Positions 1-11,466 of a stretch of DNA of 64,000 nt are shown piece after piece. Made by a program: the position numbers and the translations under genes. This DNA is from Halanaerobiales bacterium. GTDB lineage: Bacteria; Bacillota; Halanaerobiia; Halanaerobiales; Halanaerobiaceae. The notes under the pieces were generated by a model that worked only from the letters and a program-made list of their open reading frames with translations, was not told the DNA's origin and did no database searches. Every line of letters begins with the position of its first letter. Within the stretch, counting starts at the first letter, position 1. The stretch is taken from contig JADQBT010000002.1 in the NCBI GenBank assembly GCA_016278485.1, positions 229,601 to 293,600 on the forward strand, read 5' to 3'.

Positions 1-726
1 GGTAGTGCAAAAACAGGAGTTTTAATCTTACATGGTTATACCGGAAAAACAACAAATATGCTCTATTTAGGGAAAAGGATTCAACGTGCTATTGGTAGTA
101 CTATTTATATTCCACGTTTACCTGGCCATGGTACAAATACTGAAGACTTTTGCAGTAGCACTGCTCATGATTGGTTACGCAAAGCATATGATGCATATTT
201 AAAACTTGCTGCCGAAGTGGAAGAAGTACAAATTATTGGGCTTTCAATGGGGGGATTATTATCCATTTTAATTAGTGCTAAATTTAATCCTCAAAAACTA
301 GTATTAATAGCACCTGCTTTATTTACTCACTCTAAGGCAGTAGAATGGGCCAAATTATTAAAGTATTTTATAGCAAAGAAAAAATTTAATGGAAAAGATT
401 CAAGAAGAGAAAATAATTTATCAGAAGCAGAAGTAGCCTACGAGGAAAACTATCATAGTTATCATTATCTTGCCCAAGTTGCTGAACTATCTAAATTAAT
501 AAAATTAGCTAGAAATAATATTCATAAGATAACAATAGCAACTATGTTAGTAGCATCAATCACTGATGAAGAAGTCCCTGAAAAAATGATTAATTATGTA
601 GAAAATAAATTAGGAAATCATTTAGAAAAAAAACTTGTCTATGCTGATTCACCGCATGTCATTAATAATGGGCCCCATAGAAAAGATTGTGCCCTAAATA
701 TTATAGAATTTCTTAAAAATTTCTAA
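1..726 (+). CDS. Alpha/beta hydrolase, carboxylesterase (Est30-like), 5' end outside the window
   Basis: The reading frame is open from base 1, so the N-terminus lies outside; 241 residues are visible. It begins with the oxyanion-hole segment LILHGYTG, followed by the nucleophile elbow GLSMGG (Ser at bases 244-246). Near the end are SITDEEVP, likely carrying the acid Asp, and DSPHVI with the catalytic His. This order matches small cytoplasmic carboxylesterases of the Est30/YvaK type, which cleave short-chain esters; the natural substrate is unknown. A start at the ATG of base 58 would remove the oxyanion loop, so it is not used. The gene converges on pepF, and a shared hairpin separates the two. 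Confidence 0.85.
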   Translation, partial: GSAKTGVLILHGYTGKTTNMLYLGKRIQRAIGSTIYIPRLPGHGTNTEDFCSSTAHDWLRKAYDAYLKLAAEVEEVQIIGLSMGGLLSILISAKFNPQKLVLIAPALFTHSKAVEWAKLLKYFIAKKKFNGKDSRRENNLSEAEVAYEENYHSYHYLAQVAELSKLIKLARNNIHKITIATMLVASITDEEVPEKMINYVENKLGNHLEKKLVYADSPHVINNGPHRKDCALNIIEFLKNF

Positions 727-729
727 AAT

Positions 730-765
730 AAAAATCCCTGTAGAATTAATTTCCCAGGGATTTTT
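730..765. terminator. Bidirectional Rho-independent terminator between convergent genes
   Basis: AAAAATCCCTG (730-740) pairs with CAGGGATTTTT (755-765) around a 14-nt loop. The A and T ends of the stem give a U-run on either strand, so the hairpin can end both the esterase and the pepF transcript. Confidence 0.85.
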
Positions 766-769
766 ACAT

Positions 770-2566
770 TTATTTTAATTCTTCTAATTTATTAACATAT
801 TTTGCAAAAACGTCAATTCCTTTTTTAATTGGTTGAGGTGAATTCATATCAACGCCCGCACTTTTTAATAATTCAATTGGATAGTCACTGCCTCCAGCTT
901 TAAGGAAATCTATATATTTATTTTTGGCCTGTTCACCCTCTTTTCTTATTTTGTCTGCTAAGGCTGTTGCAGCTGCATAGCCAGTGGCATATTTGTAAAC
1001 ATAGAAGTTATAATAAAAGTGGGGTATCCGGGCCCATTCCCATTTTATTTCATCATCTAATATGACTTTTTCACCAAAATATTTTTTGTTTAATTGATAA
1101 TAATCATCTTTTAGTTGACTAGCAGTCAAGGGAATACCTTCTTCTACTCGAGCATGAATTAATTTTTCAAATTCTGCAAACATGGTTTGACGAAATACTG
1201 TGCCACGAAAGCCTTCCAAAAAATAATTTATTAAATATAATTTTTCTTCTTTAGTATCAGCATTATTTAAGAGATGATCAATTAATAAATTCTCATTTAA
1301 CGTAGAAGCAACCTCAGCCACAAATATTTTATAGCTTGCATAATGATAGGGTTGGTTTTTATTAGCATAATAGGAGTGCAAAGCATGGCCCATTTCATGA
1401 GCAAGGGTAAATAAATTACTAATATCTTCTGTATAATTTAAAAGAACATAAGGATGCACACCATAACATCCAGAAGAATAAGCACCTGACCTTTTACCAC
1501 GATTCTCATAAACATCAATCCAACCATTCTGAAAACCATTTTTGAGCAAATTTTGATATTCATCACCAAGTAAGGCAGTCCCTTTTAATACTTCTTCTTT
1601 TGCTCTTGCGTAATCATACTTAAGGTCTATTTTTGTAATTAATGGAGTATAGAGATCATAGATATGTAACTCATCAAGTTCCAGAAACTCTCGTTTAAGT
1701 TCCATATATTTATGTAGAGGGGCAAGGTTATCTGATACAGTTGCTATTAAGTTATCATAGACTGTGATCGGAACATTATCATCATCTAAGGCTGATTGGA
1801 GCGCATTATCATATTTTCTAACTTTAGCGTAATAAATATGACTTTTCACAGCAGTATCAAGTGTTGCTGCAAAAGTATTTTCTAGTTCGCCATAAGTACC
1901 CTGTAATTTTTGAAAAGCTTCTTTCCTGACACGAGATTCAGAACTTTTCAATAGATCAATATACCGCCCATGCGTAATTCTAATTTCATTTCCTTTTTCA
2001 TCTTTCATCAATGGAAATTCAATATCTGCATTATTTAACATACTAAAAATATTATTTGGTCCGTTCGCTATTTCTCCTGTTAAAGCAATTAGTCTCTCCT
2101 CATCTGCTGAAAGAAAATGCTTTTTTTGTCTTAGAATATTGTTAAAATAATGTTCAAAATCTTTTAAATTCTCGTTTTCTTGATAAAAATTTCTGATCTT
2201 CTCTTCACTAAGTTTTAATATTTCGGGTACAACAAAAGAAGTAGCGTCTGCTAACTGATTATAAAGACCCATTGCCCGATTATTAAAAGCTTGATATTTT
2301 TCATTTTTAGTATTCTGATCAGATTTCATATGTGAATAAGCATTTAATCTAGTAGTAACCTTTTCTATTTCTAACAATTTATTTAAACCTTGATAAAGTT
2401 GATCAGCATTGTTAATTAATTTTCCCTGAAGAGATCTTATATCTTCCAAACTATTTATTACTTTCTCAAAATCTTCTTCCCATTTATCATCAGTTTCATA
2501 AATATCATGCAAATTCCATTTAAATTCATCACTTATATTTTCGCGTAATGGCAATTCTTTAGACAA
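770..2566 (-). CDS. pepF: Oligoendopeptidase F (M3 family zinc peptidase)
   Basis: A 598-residue cytoplasmic metallopeptidase that cleaves short peptides. The zinc site HEMGH lies at about residues 390-394, and the length and N-terminus (SKELPLRE) fit PepF. I place the start at a TTG (2566): AAAGGAAG lies at proper distance upstream, whereas the ATG at 2590 has no Shine-Dalgarno and adds eight residues not typical of the family. With this start it overlaps the ogt end by 8 bp, implying translational coupling. It is the last gene of the macro-glpK-asnS unit and ends just before the shared terminator. Confidence 0.93.
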   Translation of the reverse strand: MSKELPLRENISDEFKWNLHDIYETDDKWEEDFEKVINSLEDIRSLQGKLINNADQLYQGLNKLLEIEKVTTRLNAYSHMKSDQNTKNEKYQAFNNRAMGLYNQLADATSFVVPEILKLSEEKIRNFYQENENLKDFEHYFNNILRQKKHFLSADEERLIALTGEIANGPNNIFSMLNNADIEFPLMKDEKGNEIRITHGRYIDLLKSSESRVRKEAFQKLQGTYGELENTFAATLDTAVKSHIYYAKVRKYDNALQSALDDDNVPITVYDNLIATVSDNLAPLHKYMELKREFLELDELHIYDLYTPLITKIDLKYDYARAKEEVLKGTALLGDEYQNLLKNGFQNGWIDVYENRGKRSGAYSSGCYGVHPYVLLNYTEDISNLFTLAHEMGHALHSYYANKNQPYHYASYKIFVAEVASTLNENLLIDHLLNNADTKEEKLYLINYFLEGFRGTVFRQTMFAEFEKLIHARVEEGIPLTASQLKDDYYQLNKKYFGEKVILDDEIKWEWARIPHFYYNFYVYKYATGYAAATALADKIRKEGEQAKNKYIDFLKAGGSDYPIELLKSAGVDMNSPQPIKKGIDVFAKYVNKLEELK

Positions 2567-3089
2567 AACAACTCTTCCTTTCTCTATCATGCGAGTTTTT
2601 TAGTTCATGTTTCAAAAGCCATTCTTTACGCCAGACTCCACTAGCATAACCTCGTAATTTACCGTCTGCACCAATAACACGATGACAGGGAACAATAATA
2701 GCAATTGGATTTTTTCGATTGGCATTGCCAACTGCCCTTGCAGCAGAACTATAACCAATCATTTTAGAAATCTCCTGATATGATGTTGTACACCCATATG
2801 GTATTTCAAATAATGCATTCCATACTTTTTTTTCAAAATCTGTTCCTTCTAATAACACAGGTAAATCAAAATTTTTCCTTTTCCCCGTAAAATACTCATT
2901 TAGTTGATCAAAAATATGATTATAAGTTTTTCGGACAGCAATATCATCAAAATCTAAGCAATGGTTATTTTTATCAATAATATTTACTTGTTGAGCAAAA
3001 TTTATTCTTAATAAACCCTGTGCTTTAAATGAAATGTTTAAAATACCAATAGGTGATGGATAATATGTATGGTATATCTTGCCTTTCAC
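2559..3089 (-). CDS. ogt: Methylated-DNA--protein-cysteine S-methyltransferase
   Basis: A 176-residue suicide repair protein that moves alkyl groups from O6-alkylguanine in DNA to its own cysteine. The acceptor motif PCHRV is present with Cys135, preceded by the helix-turn-helix segment containing YQEISKMIGY and the arginine-finger region SAARAVGNA. Length fits Ogt/AdaB-type proteins. It starts 1 bp after the stop of the FAD oxidoreductase gene and overlaps pepF, so it is probably co-transcribed with both. The C-terminal tail (KSCFV end) is slightly longer than usual. Confidence 0.93.
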   Translation of the reverse strand: MKGKIYHTYYPSPIGILNISFKAQGLLRINFAQQVNIIDKNNHCLDFDDIAVRKTYNHIFDQLNEYFTGKRKNFDLPVLLEGTDFEKKVWNALFEIPYGCTTSYQEISKMIGYSSAARAVGNANRKNPIAIIVPCHRVIGADGKLRGYASGVWRKEWLLKHELKNSHDRERKSCFV

Positions 3090-3090
3090 G

Positions 3091-4938
3091 TTATTCCCCC
3101 CTGAATCTTTTTAACCTTGCTGGTACAGGATATTTCTCTGCAAAATGTGATAATAATATATACGCTTCTTCTCTAGTTAAAGTCTCTTCTAACTTAAGTG
3201 TGTTTTCTAACTCATTTGGAATAAGATTTCTATCGAGTAATCTCTGATAATAATGAGCAGGTTCAATTTCTAATACGCGTTGACTTTCAGCTGCAAGTAA
3301 AAGCATAAAAGCTTTCTGGGTTGTCAATAATTGAGGTTTACTAAGAGTTTCTAAACTGCCAGGAATCCATTCATAATAAGTTGGTGCATTTCTTCTGCGT
3401 AAAATTTTCACTAACATTCCTGCAAATTCTCTTTCAGGCATTACCTCTGAGAGACGAAAGTCATTATTATAACCACCGATAGTTAAACCCCATCCCAATA
3501 GCCTCATTAATGGAGCTAATGCTTTTTCATTATCAATTAATGGATTGGTTGTAGGATAATTTTTAAGATTAATAGCTAATTTATTCCTTATATAATGCAA
3601 ATATTTTTTTTCATGTAAAATATCATCTAAATTTAAATGATTAGAGACTGCTAATCCGACAGCTCGTCCAGCTGCTTCAGCCGAATTCATGCCAACAGGC
3701 AAAACTCTAGCACTCGCAGCAGCTAAAGAACTATAGCCACTACTCCGACCAACAATTAATAAGTTATTAAAACTTTTTGCCATTAATGAACGCAATGGTA
3801 TAGCATAATAATCAGGATTAAAAAGGACAAAACCAGGATAATTAATCTCTGATGCTTGATAGTCTAATGGATAAGAGCCGATTGTTATTGTATCGAAAAA
3901 TATTCGCTGTGTAAAGAGATCAGACGTTTTTAATTGATATTTTGTTAAAAAATGACGACTTTCTCTAATATATAATTCTGGAGGGAGTTCAGATAAGATC
4001 GCATTCTTAAAACCAGCTAGTTCATCTTTTAGATATTCAAGTATATATTTTGCTTCTTCTTTACCTCTCTCATAGGCGGTATTGATTGATTTTTGATCAA
4101 GTGGATTTACATTAAAAAGTAAAAGAGCATTTAGATATGCTTTATAATATCCATCTATTTGCGAAGGAACTAAAACAATGTTAAACCCTCTCAAATCAGT
4201 TTGATTAGTAACAGGCTGATATTTTTGGCCAATCTCTAAAAATCCCCAAGCATGGTTTTCACCATAATATGTATCCTGATAATTACCTGCTTTAATTTTT
4301 CTCAGCAATGCAAACTTATCAACTTTATCAAAAGCTAATACTAAAGTAGCAGCCATTTTTCTGCCTGATAAGCCAAGATCTGCAGCACCGTCAAACCAGC
4401 CATTTCCAGACAAAGCTGCTAAATCACCATCTTGACTAGCATCTATAAAAAAATCTGCATTAATTATCACCTTTTTTGCCTGATCTTCTAATTCTAAAGA
4501 GATAATATCATTAGCTTTCTTTTTAATTCCTATTAGTTTAACATTTTTTATCAACTGCAAATTTTTCTCGGCTTTTAATAATTTCCAAAATGCCTTTTCA
4601 GCTTGAAGAGGATCAAAAACAAGTTCACCACCAACCATTTGATGCCATTCTTGAAAAAGACCCTTATTAATAATTTCACCATTTTTATTATAATTTAGAT
4701 CTAAATAATTGAGACCACCATAAGTCATTAATCCTCCTGGATTTTTCCTTTTTAAAATGATTAAGGTACTTGCCCCTTCTCTGGCTGCCGCTACAGCAGC
4801 CATAATCCCTTCTGGTTGTCCACCATAAACTACTAGATCAAAATCTTCTGCTGCATTTATTTGACAAAAATAGCCAGGCAAGGTAATGATAAATATAAAA
4901 ACAATTATGCCAAATAAATAGCTATTAAAATTTCGCAT
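3091..4938 (-). CDS. Exported FAD-dependent oxidoreductase with SLH-like C-terminus
   Basis: A 615-residue protein of the FAD_oxidored type (PF12831-like). An N-terminal hydrophobic segment (about residues 8-24) looks like a Sec signal peptide. It is followed by a dinucleotide-binding fold with DLVVYGGQPEGI (about 34-45) and the loop GGLMTYGGLN. The C-terminal 120 residues contain two segments resembling S-layer homology repeats (MPEREFAGMLVKIL and LTREEAYILLSHFAEKY), suggesting attachment to the cell envelope. The start at 4938 puts the Met directly before the signal peptide; an in-frame ATG at 4968 would add ten residues. It overlaps the asnS end by 14 bp. Substrate unknown. Confidence 0.75.
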   Translation of the reverse strand: MRNFNSYLFGIIVFIFIITLPGYFCQINAAEDFDLVVYGGQPEGIMAAVAAAREGASTLIILKRKNPGGLMTYGGLNYLDLNYNKNGEIINKGLFQEWHQMVGGELVFDPLQAEKAFWKLLKAEKNLQLIKNVKLIGIKKKANDIISLELEDQAKKVIINADFFIDASQDGDLAALSGNGWFDGAADLGLSGRKMAATLVLAFDKVDKFALLRKIKAGNYQDTYYGENHAWGFLEIGQKYQPVTNQTDLRGFNIVLVPSQIDGYYKAYLNALLLFNVNPLDQKSINTAYERGKEEAKYILEYLKDELAGFKNAILSELPPELYIRESRHFLTKYQLKTSDLFTQRIFFDTITIGSYPLDYQASEINYPGFVLFNPDYYAIPLRSLMAKSFNNLLIVGRSSGYSSLAAASARVLPVGMNSAEAAGRAVGLAVSNHLNLDDILHEKKYLHYIRNKLAINLKNYPTTNPLIDNEKALAPLMRLLGWGLTIGGYNNDFRLSEVMPEREFAGMLVKILRRRNAPTYYEWIPGSLETLSKPQLLTTQKAFMLLLAAESQRVLEIEPAHYYQRLLDRNLIPNELENTLKLEETLTREEAYILLSHFAEKYPVPARLKRFRGE

Positions 4939-6316
4939 TACCTGGAGTTCTTGGGAACGGAATGACATCTCTAATATTGCCCATACCAGAAATATACATT
5001 AGAATTCTTTCAAACCCTAATCCAAATCCCGCATGAGGTACTGTTCCATATTTTCTTATATCAAGAAACCACTGATACTTATCTAGATCCATCTCAAGTT
5101 CTAACATGCGTTCTTTTAATAGATCTAATCTTTCTTCACGCTGACTACCACCAATAATTTCTCCAACACCTGGCACAAGGCAATCAACAGCGGCAACAGT
5201 CTGATTGTCATCATTATTCCTCATATAAAAAGCTTTGATAGTCTTGGGATAATCAGTCACCATGATTGGTTTTTTGAAATGATCCTCTGTCAGATATCTT
5301 TCATGTTCTGACTGTAAATCAATACCCCAATGGACAGGAAATTCAAATTCTTGTTCAACATTTTCTAAAATAGAAATCGCTTCAGTATATGTCACATGAC
5401 CAAAATCAGAGTTTATAATATTTTCGAGTTTTTTAACTCTACCTTTATCTATCCATTTATTAAAAAAGTCCATCTCTTCTGCACATTCTTCTAATGCATA
5501 TTTAAACAAATACTTAATAAATTCTTCTATTAATTCCATCATTTCAGAAAGGTTACAAAAAGCCATTTCTGGTTCAATCATCCAAAATTCTGAAGCATGA
5601 CGGGTTGTATTAGAATTTTCTGCTCTAAAAGTTGGTCCAAAGGTATAGACATCACCTAAGGCAGTCGCCATCAATTCACCCTCTAATTGGCCACTTACTG
5701 TTAGACCAGTTTCTTCACCAAAAAAATCTTGACTAAAATCTATTTCATTTTTATCATTTAATGGTAATTTTGTTAAATCAAGAGTTGTTACTTTAAAAAC
5801 TTCACCAGCTCCTTCAGCATCACCTGATGTAATAATAGGAGAATGAATATAATTAAAGTCTTTTTCCTGAAAAAATTTATGTACAGCATATGCCATCTTA
5901 CTACGAAATCTATTCATTACACCAAAAGTGTTCGTTCTTGCTCGAAGATGGGCTATCTCACGTAGGAATTCAAAAGAATGTCTTTTTTTCTGAAGTATAT
6001 AATCTTCAGGAGATTCACCGATAATTTCAATTTCTTCTGCTTTCATTTCAAGATCTTGTTCTCTACCCTGCACCTCTTCTAAATAACCTTTAATCATTAA
6101 ACTAGCACCAGTATTTATTTCATCTAAGGGAAAATTTTCTGGTGAAAGAATAACAATTTGTAAATTCTTCAAGCTGCTTCCATCATTAAGTTCAATAAAA
6201 GCTATATTTTTTGATACTCGTTTAGTACGTACCCAACCTAGGACTGTCACATTTTGATAATCTTCAACATTTTTATTTAAAATATCTTTAATTTTTTTGC
6301 GTTTATAATAATACAT
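4925..6316 (-). CDS. asnS: Asparaginyl-tRNA synthetase
   Basis: A 463-residue class II synthetase that charges tRNA-Asn. An N-terminal OB fold (about 1-110, with VLGWVRTKR) is followed by the class II core. Motif 2 lies near [16 protein letters not shown], and motif 3 is [12 protein letters not shown] followed by the ending [15 protein letters not shown], which is typical of AsnS rather than AspS. Three consecutive in-frame ATGs occur; AGGAGG is best spaced for the third (6316). Its presence means Asn-tRNA can be made directly, without amidation. It lies downstream of glpK with a 58-bp gap, and I see no T-box in that gap. Confidence 0.95.
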   Translation of the reverse strand: MYYYKRKKIKDILNKNVEDYQNVTVLGWVRTKRVSKNIAFIELNDGSSLKNLQIVILSPENFPLDEINTGASLMIKGYLEEVQGREQDLEMKAEEIEIIGESPEDYILQKKRHSFEFLREIAHLRARTNTFGVMNRFRSKMAYAVHKFFQEKDFNYIHSPIITSGDAEGAGEVFKVTTLDLTKLPLNDKNEIDFSQDFFGEETGLTVSGQLEGELMATALGDVYTFGPTFRAENSNTTRHASEFWMIEPEMAFCNLSEMMELIEEFIKYLFKYALEECAEEMDFFNKWIDKGRVKKLENIINSDFGHVTYTEAISILENVEQEFEFPVHWGIDLQSEHERYLTEDHFKKPIMVTDYPKTIKAFYMRNNDDNQTVAAVDCLVPGVGEIIGGSQREERLDLLKERMLELEMDLDKYQWFLDIRKYGTVPHAGFGLGFERILMYISGMGNIRDVIPFPRTPGNAKF

Positions 6317-6374
6317 CATCATACCTCCTGTTTAATACTATTATTAACAATTCAATTTGATTTTAATAAATCCT

Positions 6375-7874
<1,500 letters not shown>

Positions 7875-7901
7875 CTAGAATACTCCTCTCAAAAACTGCT
7901 T

Positions 7902-8279
7902 TTATCCTAGTGACTCATAAATACAATTTTCAACTAGTTCAATATCATTCTCTTTAGCATATTTTCTAATCTCATCACTTCTGGTTCCAGGTTGTAACCA
8001 GACATATTTTATACCTTCCTCTTTTACTTTTTTCATTGCCTTTATAGCAATTTCTGGTCGAACCACAATATCGACTACATCTACTTTATAGGGAATATTT
8101 TTTAAATTAGTATAAGCTGTCAAACCATCAATTTGAGATAATTTAGGATTAACCGGGTAAACATTGTAACCATTCTTTGATAATCTTTTTACAATTTTAT
8201 AACCATAACTATCTTTATCATCTGAAGCACCAACTACTGCCCAATTCTTCATTTCCATAGTTTGCTCTTTAAGATCCAT
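7902..8279 (-). CDS. CoA-binding domain protein (YccU/YneT-like)
   Basis: A 125-residue single-domain protein of the CoA_binding_2 family. It shows a Rossmann-type start (NWAVVGASDDKDSYGYKI) and the family segments VYPVNPKL and YVWLQPGTRSDE. Homologues bind CoA or related nucleotides; the cellular role is not known. The start at 8279 is preceded by GGGAGG at good distance and overlaps the end of the macro-domain gene by 11 bp, so the two are translationally linked. Confidence 0.88.
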   Translation of the reverse strand: MDLKEQTMEMKNWAVVGASDDKDSYGYKIVKRLSKNGYNVYPVNPKLSQIDGLTAYTNLKNIPYKVDVVDIVVRPEIAIKAMKKVKEEGIKYVWLQPGTRSDEIRKYAKENDIELVENCIYESLG

Positions 8280-8862
8280 GCAATATTTCCTCCCATAATA
8301 ATTGTTTTCGGTTAATAATAATATTCTCCCAATCTGATAAAAATATCTTAAAAGTTTGCTTTGAAAAAAGAACCATCCTAATTAAATTTGGAAGTTGATG
8401 ATTATCATTACAGTATTTTGTGATTGTAAAAATAAAAATTTTTGCAGCAATAGGAGTTGGAAAACCATAAGCACCAGTACTAATCGAGGGAAAAGCAATA
8501 GATTTAATATCATGTTTTTGGGCCAATAAGAGACTTTCATGATAAGCTGATCTTAATAATAATTTTTCTTGATTAGAACCACTTCGCCACACAGGACCCA
8601 CTGTATGTATCACTCTCTCTGCTGGAAGCTTACCAGCAGTAGTTATGACAGCTTGTCCTGTTGGTAATTTTCCCGATTTTTTTCTAATTAGTTTACATTC
8701 TTCTAATATTTCTGGTCCACCTTTTTTATGAATGGCACCATCAACTCCTTTGCCACCAAGCAAAGAAGGATTCGCAGCATTAACTACAGCCTGAACTTTT
8801 TGTTCAGTTATATCCCCTATTATCATCTCAAGATTAATTCCATTTAGTCTGGCGCGAACCAT
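8269..8862 (-). CDS. Macro-domain protein, probable O-acetyl-ADP-ribose deacetylase
   Basis: A 197-residue MacroD/YmdB-type protein. The ADP-ribose-binding elements are visible: GDITEQKVQAVVNAANPSL, the GGKGVDGAIHKKGG loop, HTVGPVW and the diphosphate loop SISTGAYGFP. Family members remove the acetyl group from O-acetyl-ADP-ribose and can reverse mono-ADP-ribosylation. The last 35 residues after the macro fold are less conserved. It is the first gene of the unit that runs to pepF. An AAGGGG site precedes the ATG. I see no strong promoter in the 37 bp to the desulforedoxin terminator, so readthrough may supply it. Confidence 0.9.
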   Translation of the reverse strand: MVRARLNGINLEMIIGDITEQKVQAVVNAANPSLLGGKGVDGAIHKKGGPEILEECKLIRKKSGKLPTGQAVITTAGKLPAERVIHTVGPVWRSGSNQEKLLLRSAYHESLLLAQKHDIKSIAFPSISTGAYGFPTPIAAKIFIFTITKYCNDNHQLPNLIRMVLFSKQTFKIFLSDWENIIINRKQLLWEEILHGS

Positions 8863-8898
8863 TTATAACAACCCCTTAGACAATTTTAAGCAAATAAA

Positions 8899-8924
8899 AC
8901 CCGGAGCAGTAAGAGACTCCGGGT
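8899..8924 (-). terminator. Terminator of the desulforedoxin-like gene
   Basis: On the minus strand ACCCGGAG (8924-8917) pairs with CTCCGGGT (8906-8899) over a 10-nt loop and is followed by TTTATTTG. It lies 13 bp after the stop of the small gene. Confidence 0.8.
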
Positions 8925-8936
8925 AACTAAATTCAT

Positions 8937-9062
8937 TTATTCTTCAACCAGATTCATCTTCTGGCCGCAACATACAAGCTCGCCACCGCCAACTTTTTTT
9001 ACTTCAACCACATTACCACATACCTCACAATGATAAACTTCTCCTACTTTTTTAACAGCCAT
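8937..9062 (-). CDS. Desulforedoxin-like protein, 41 residues
   Basis: A very small protein beginning MAVKKVGEVYHCEVCG and ending LVCCGQKMNLVEE. Its four cysteines (12, 15, 31, 32) follow the pattern C-x2-C-x15-C-C, exactly that of desulforedoxin and of the N-terminal iron site of desulfoferrodoxin. It should bind one Fe(SCys)4 centre. No superoxide reductase catalytic domain follows, so this is a stand-alone unit, probably in electron transfer or oxygen defence of an anaerobe. A GGGGGG ribosome binding site, a strong promoter and a terminator show that it is a separate gene. Confidence 0.9.
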   Translation of the reverse strand: MAVKKVGEVYHCEVCGNVVEVKKVGGGELVCCGQKMNLVEE

Positions 9063-9101
9063 GTTTAACCCCCCTGTTAACGTAATTACTTTGTTGAATT
9101 T

Positions 9102-9130
9102 ATTATACTAGATAATATTAATTTTTGCAA
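9102..9130 (-). promoter_or_regulatory. Sigma-A promoter of the desulforedoxin-like gene
   Basis: On the minus strand the -35 box TTGCAA (9130-9125) and the -10 box TATAAT (9107-9102) are separated by 17 bp, about 40 bp before the start codon. Confidence 0.75.
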
Positions 9131-9151
9131 AATTATATCATTAAGAAATCA

Positions 9152-10204
9152 CTATAAATTAAGCTGTTTTAAGATAGCTTTAACGTTAGCTGGATAAACC
9201 TCATCTAATTCAATTTGATCTACAGCAACATCTGGGTCTTTTAATCCATGTCCTGTCAAAACAGCAACCGCTTGCAAATTTTCTGCTAGTGTGTTTTCCT
9301 TCTTCATTTTATACAAACCAGCTACAGATGCTGCTGAAGCAGGCTCAGCAAAAACTCCTTCCAAATTTGCAATCTTATGATAAGCAGAAATTATCTCAGC
9401 ATCATTCACGAAATCAATTGCTCCAGAAGAACTTCTGGCAGCATTGACTGCTTTTTCCCAGCTAGCAGGATTTCCAATTCTGATGGCAGTAGCTATTGTT
9501 TCCGGATTTTGAATAATTTTATCTTTCACTATTGCTGCAGCACCTTCTGCTTCAAATCCTCTCATTTCAGGTAATTTCTTAATCACGTTGTTAGCATGAT
9601 ATTCTTGAAATCCCTGCCAATAGGCCGTAATATTACCTGCATTACCTACTGGAATCCCCAGCAAATCTGGCGCCTTGCCAAGTTGATCACATATTTCAAA
9701 AGCAGCTGATTTTTGACCTTCTATTCTATAAGGGTTTAGAGAATTTACAAGTGTGATTGGATAATTTTCTGTAATTTCTTTCACTATCTCTAAAGCCTCA
9801 TCAAAATTACCTCTAATCGGTAATACTTTAGCACCATGAATAAGAGCTTGTGATAACTTTCCGTACGCAATTTTACCTTCAGGTATAACGACATAGACAT
9901 TTAATCCAGCTCGAGCTCCATAAGCTGCTGCTGCAGCTGAAGTATTTCCTGTAGAGGCACACATAATTGCCTGATCCCCATCTGCTACAGCTTTAGTGAC
10001 TGCAAGAGCCATTCCCCGGTCTTTAAAAGAACCGGTTGGATTAGTTCCATCATATTTTAAATATAATTCTATTCCAAGTTCTTGGCTAATTCTCTTTGCA
10101 AAAATTAATGGTGTATTTCCCTCTTGTAATGATATTATTTGGGTATTATTATCAACAGGCATATAATCTCGGTAATGATTAATAATTCCAGACCATTTTC
10201 CCAT
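9152..10204 (-). CDS. thrC: Threonine synthase
   Basis: A 350-residue PLP enzyme that converts O-phosphohomoserine to threonine, the last step of the pathway. The cofactor lysine is K61 in [10 protein letters not shown]. The phosphate-binding region and [17 protein letters not shown] fit class II short-form ThrC (Bacillus type, about 350 residues). Its start lies 2 bp before the end of hom, so it completes the thrB-hom-thrC unit. No hairpin terminator is evident after the stop; the desulforedoxin promoter starts about 20 bp further on. Confidence 0.95.
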   Translation of the reverse strand: MGKWSGIINHYRDYMPVDNNTQIISLQEGNTPLIFAKRISQELGIELYLKYDGTNPTGSFKDRGMALAVTKAVADGDQAIMCASTGNTSAAAAAYGARAGLNVYVVIPEGKIAYGKLSQALIHGAKVLPIRGNFDEALEIVKEITENYPITLVNSLNPYRIEGQKSAAFEICDQLGKAPDLLGIPVGNAGNITAYWQGFQEYHANNVIKKLPEMRGFEAEGAAAIVKDKIIQNPETIATAIRIGNPASWEKAVNAARSSSGAIDFVNDAEIISAYHKIANLEGVFAEPASAASVAGLYKMKKENTLAENLQAVAVLTGHGLKDPDVAVDQIELDEVYPANVKAILKQLNL

Positions 10205-10206
10205 CT

Positions 10207-11466
10207 TTATTCCCCCTCAATTGTTAGATAATTAATAATAAATATGTTTTTATATTTTTCATTAATTATTTTAACTAGATTATTTAGTGAGTTATATTTA
10301 ATCTTTTCAGTTAAAATAATTAATTGTAAATAATCATTCTTTAAATCATTTTCAACAATTTTTCTAATTTCTATCTTTTCATTTTTAAATTCTTTTTTCA
10401 AATCTTTAAGTAAGGTTTCTGTATTTTTAAGCTTTATATTGAAATAGTAATTATGCTCAGAAACATTAATATCTAATAAATCTGCTTTAATTAAATTTTT
10501 AGTATTTAAATTTTTGTTTCCTACAAAATAATTTTTTAAATCTGCAAAAACAGCTAAAGCAGTTGGGTATTTACCTGCTCCTGGGCCAGCAAAAAAGTAA
10601 TCACCTTTATTAAATGTATTAATTAAAAGACCATTGTCAACTCCCTGTAGTTGGGCAAGTGGGTTTTCTTTCTTTAATAAAGTAGGTCTGATATCTAAAT
10701 AATATTTATCATCTATGATTTCTGCTTTAGCTAATAATTTAATCTTATATCCAAGCTGATTAGCAATATTTATATCTTGCAAAGTGACTTCAGTAATTCC
10801 TGATCGACTTAATTTATTAAGAGCAAAGTATCTAGCAAAACAATGTCTTGCTAAAATTATAATTTTATATAATGCATCATAACCATCTAAATCAGAAGTT
10901 GGATCTTGTTCAGCATAACCAAGTTTTTGTGCCTTTAATAATACCTCAGCTTGACTGATTTGCTTATTTTCCATCTCAGTTAATATGTAATTAGTAGTTC
11001 CATTTAAAATACCATAAATGGATTTAATATCTGCAGAATTAAAATAATTATCAATTTGAGAAAATAGTGGTATCCCACCTCCCACACTTGCTTCATAATC
11101 TAGTTTCACTTTGTTTTGTACTGCAATTTGTTGAAGTTCTTTACCATATTTAGCAATTATCAATTTATTTGCAGTAATAACAGAGATCTGATTTTGTAAA
11201 GCTTTTTTAATATAAGTATAAGCAGGTTCTTCGCCACCAATCAGTTCAATGATAAGATTTATTTCTGGATCATTAAAAATAATCTCTTCATTATCAGTAA
11301 TTTGATAATCTCCAATAATATCACGTTTCTTATTTATTTGTCTAACTAGTATTGGAGCAATCTCAATTTCACTTTGAGCTAGCTTTGCTAAATATGCTTT
11401 ATTTCTATCTATTAATTCAAGCAAACCTGTACCAACTGTACCTAATCCAAGTAGCGCAATTTTCAT
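10207..11466 (-). CDS. hom: Homoserine dehydrogenase with ACT domain
   Basis: A 419-residue NAD(P)-dependent enzyme that reduces aspartate semialdehyde to homoserine. The nucleotide-binding motif GLGTVGTG is at residues 7-14. The catalytic region reads [17 protein letters not shown]. The C-terminal 90 residues, ending [11 protein letters not shown], have the pattern of an ACT domain, which usually gives feedback inhibition by threonine. The ATG overlaps the thrB stop by 4 bp (ATGA), so translation is coupled. No aspartokinase lies nearby. Confidence 0.95.
   Translation of the reverse strand: MKIALLGLGTVGTGLLELIDRNKAYLAKLAQSEIEIAPILVRQINKKRDIIGDYQITDNEEIIFNDPEINLIIELIGGEEPAYTYIKKALQNQISVITANKLIIAKYGKELQQIAVQNKVKLDYEASVGGGIPLFSQIDNYFNSADIKSIYGILNGTTNYILTEMENKQISQAEVLLKAQKLGYAEQDPTSDLDGYDALYKIIILARHCFARYFALNKLSRSGITEVTLQDINIANQLGYKIKLLAKAEIIDDKYYLDIRPTLLKKENPLAQLQGVDNGLLINTFNKGDYFFAGPGAGKYPTALAVFADLKNYFVGNKNLNTKNLIKADLLDINVSEHNYYFNIKLKNTETLLKDLKKEFKNEKIEIRKIVENDLKNDYLQLIILTEKIKYNSLNNLVKIINEKYKNIFIINYLTIEGE

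Noticed and set aside
6317-6374. T-box leader before asnS (also considered for proS and thrB)
   Set aside because: The gaps are far too short and no T-box sequence is present.
8269-8862. Macro-domain gene as part of an anti-phage ADP-ribosylation system
   Set aside because: No ADP-ribosyltransferase, toxin or other defence gene lies nearby; neighbours are metabolic.
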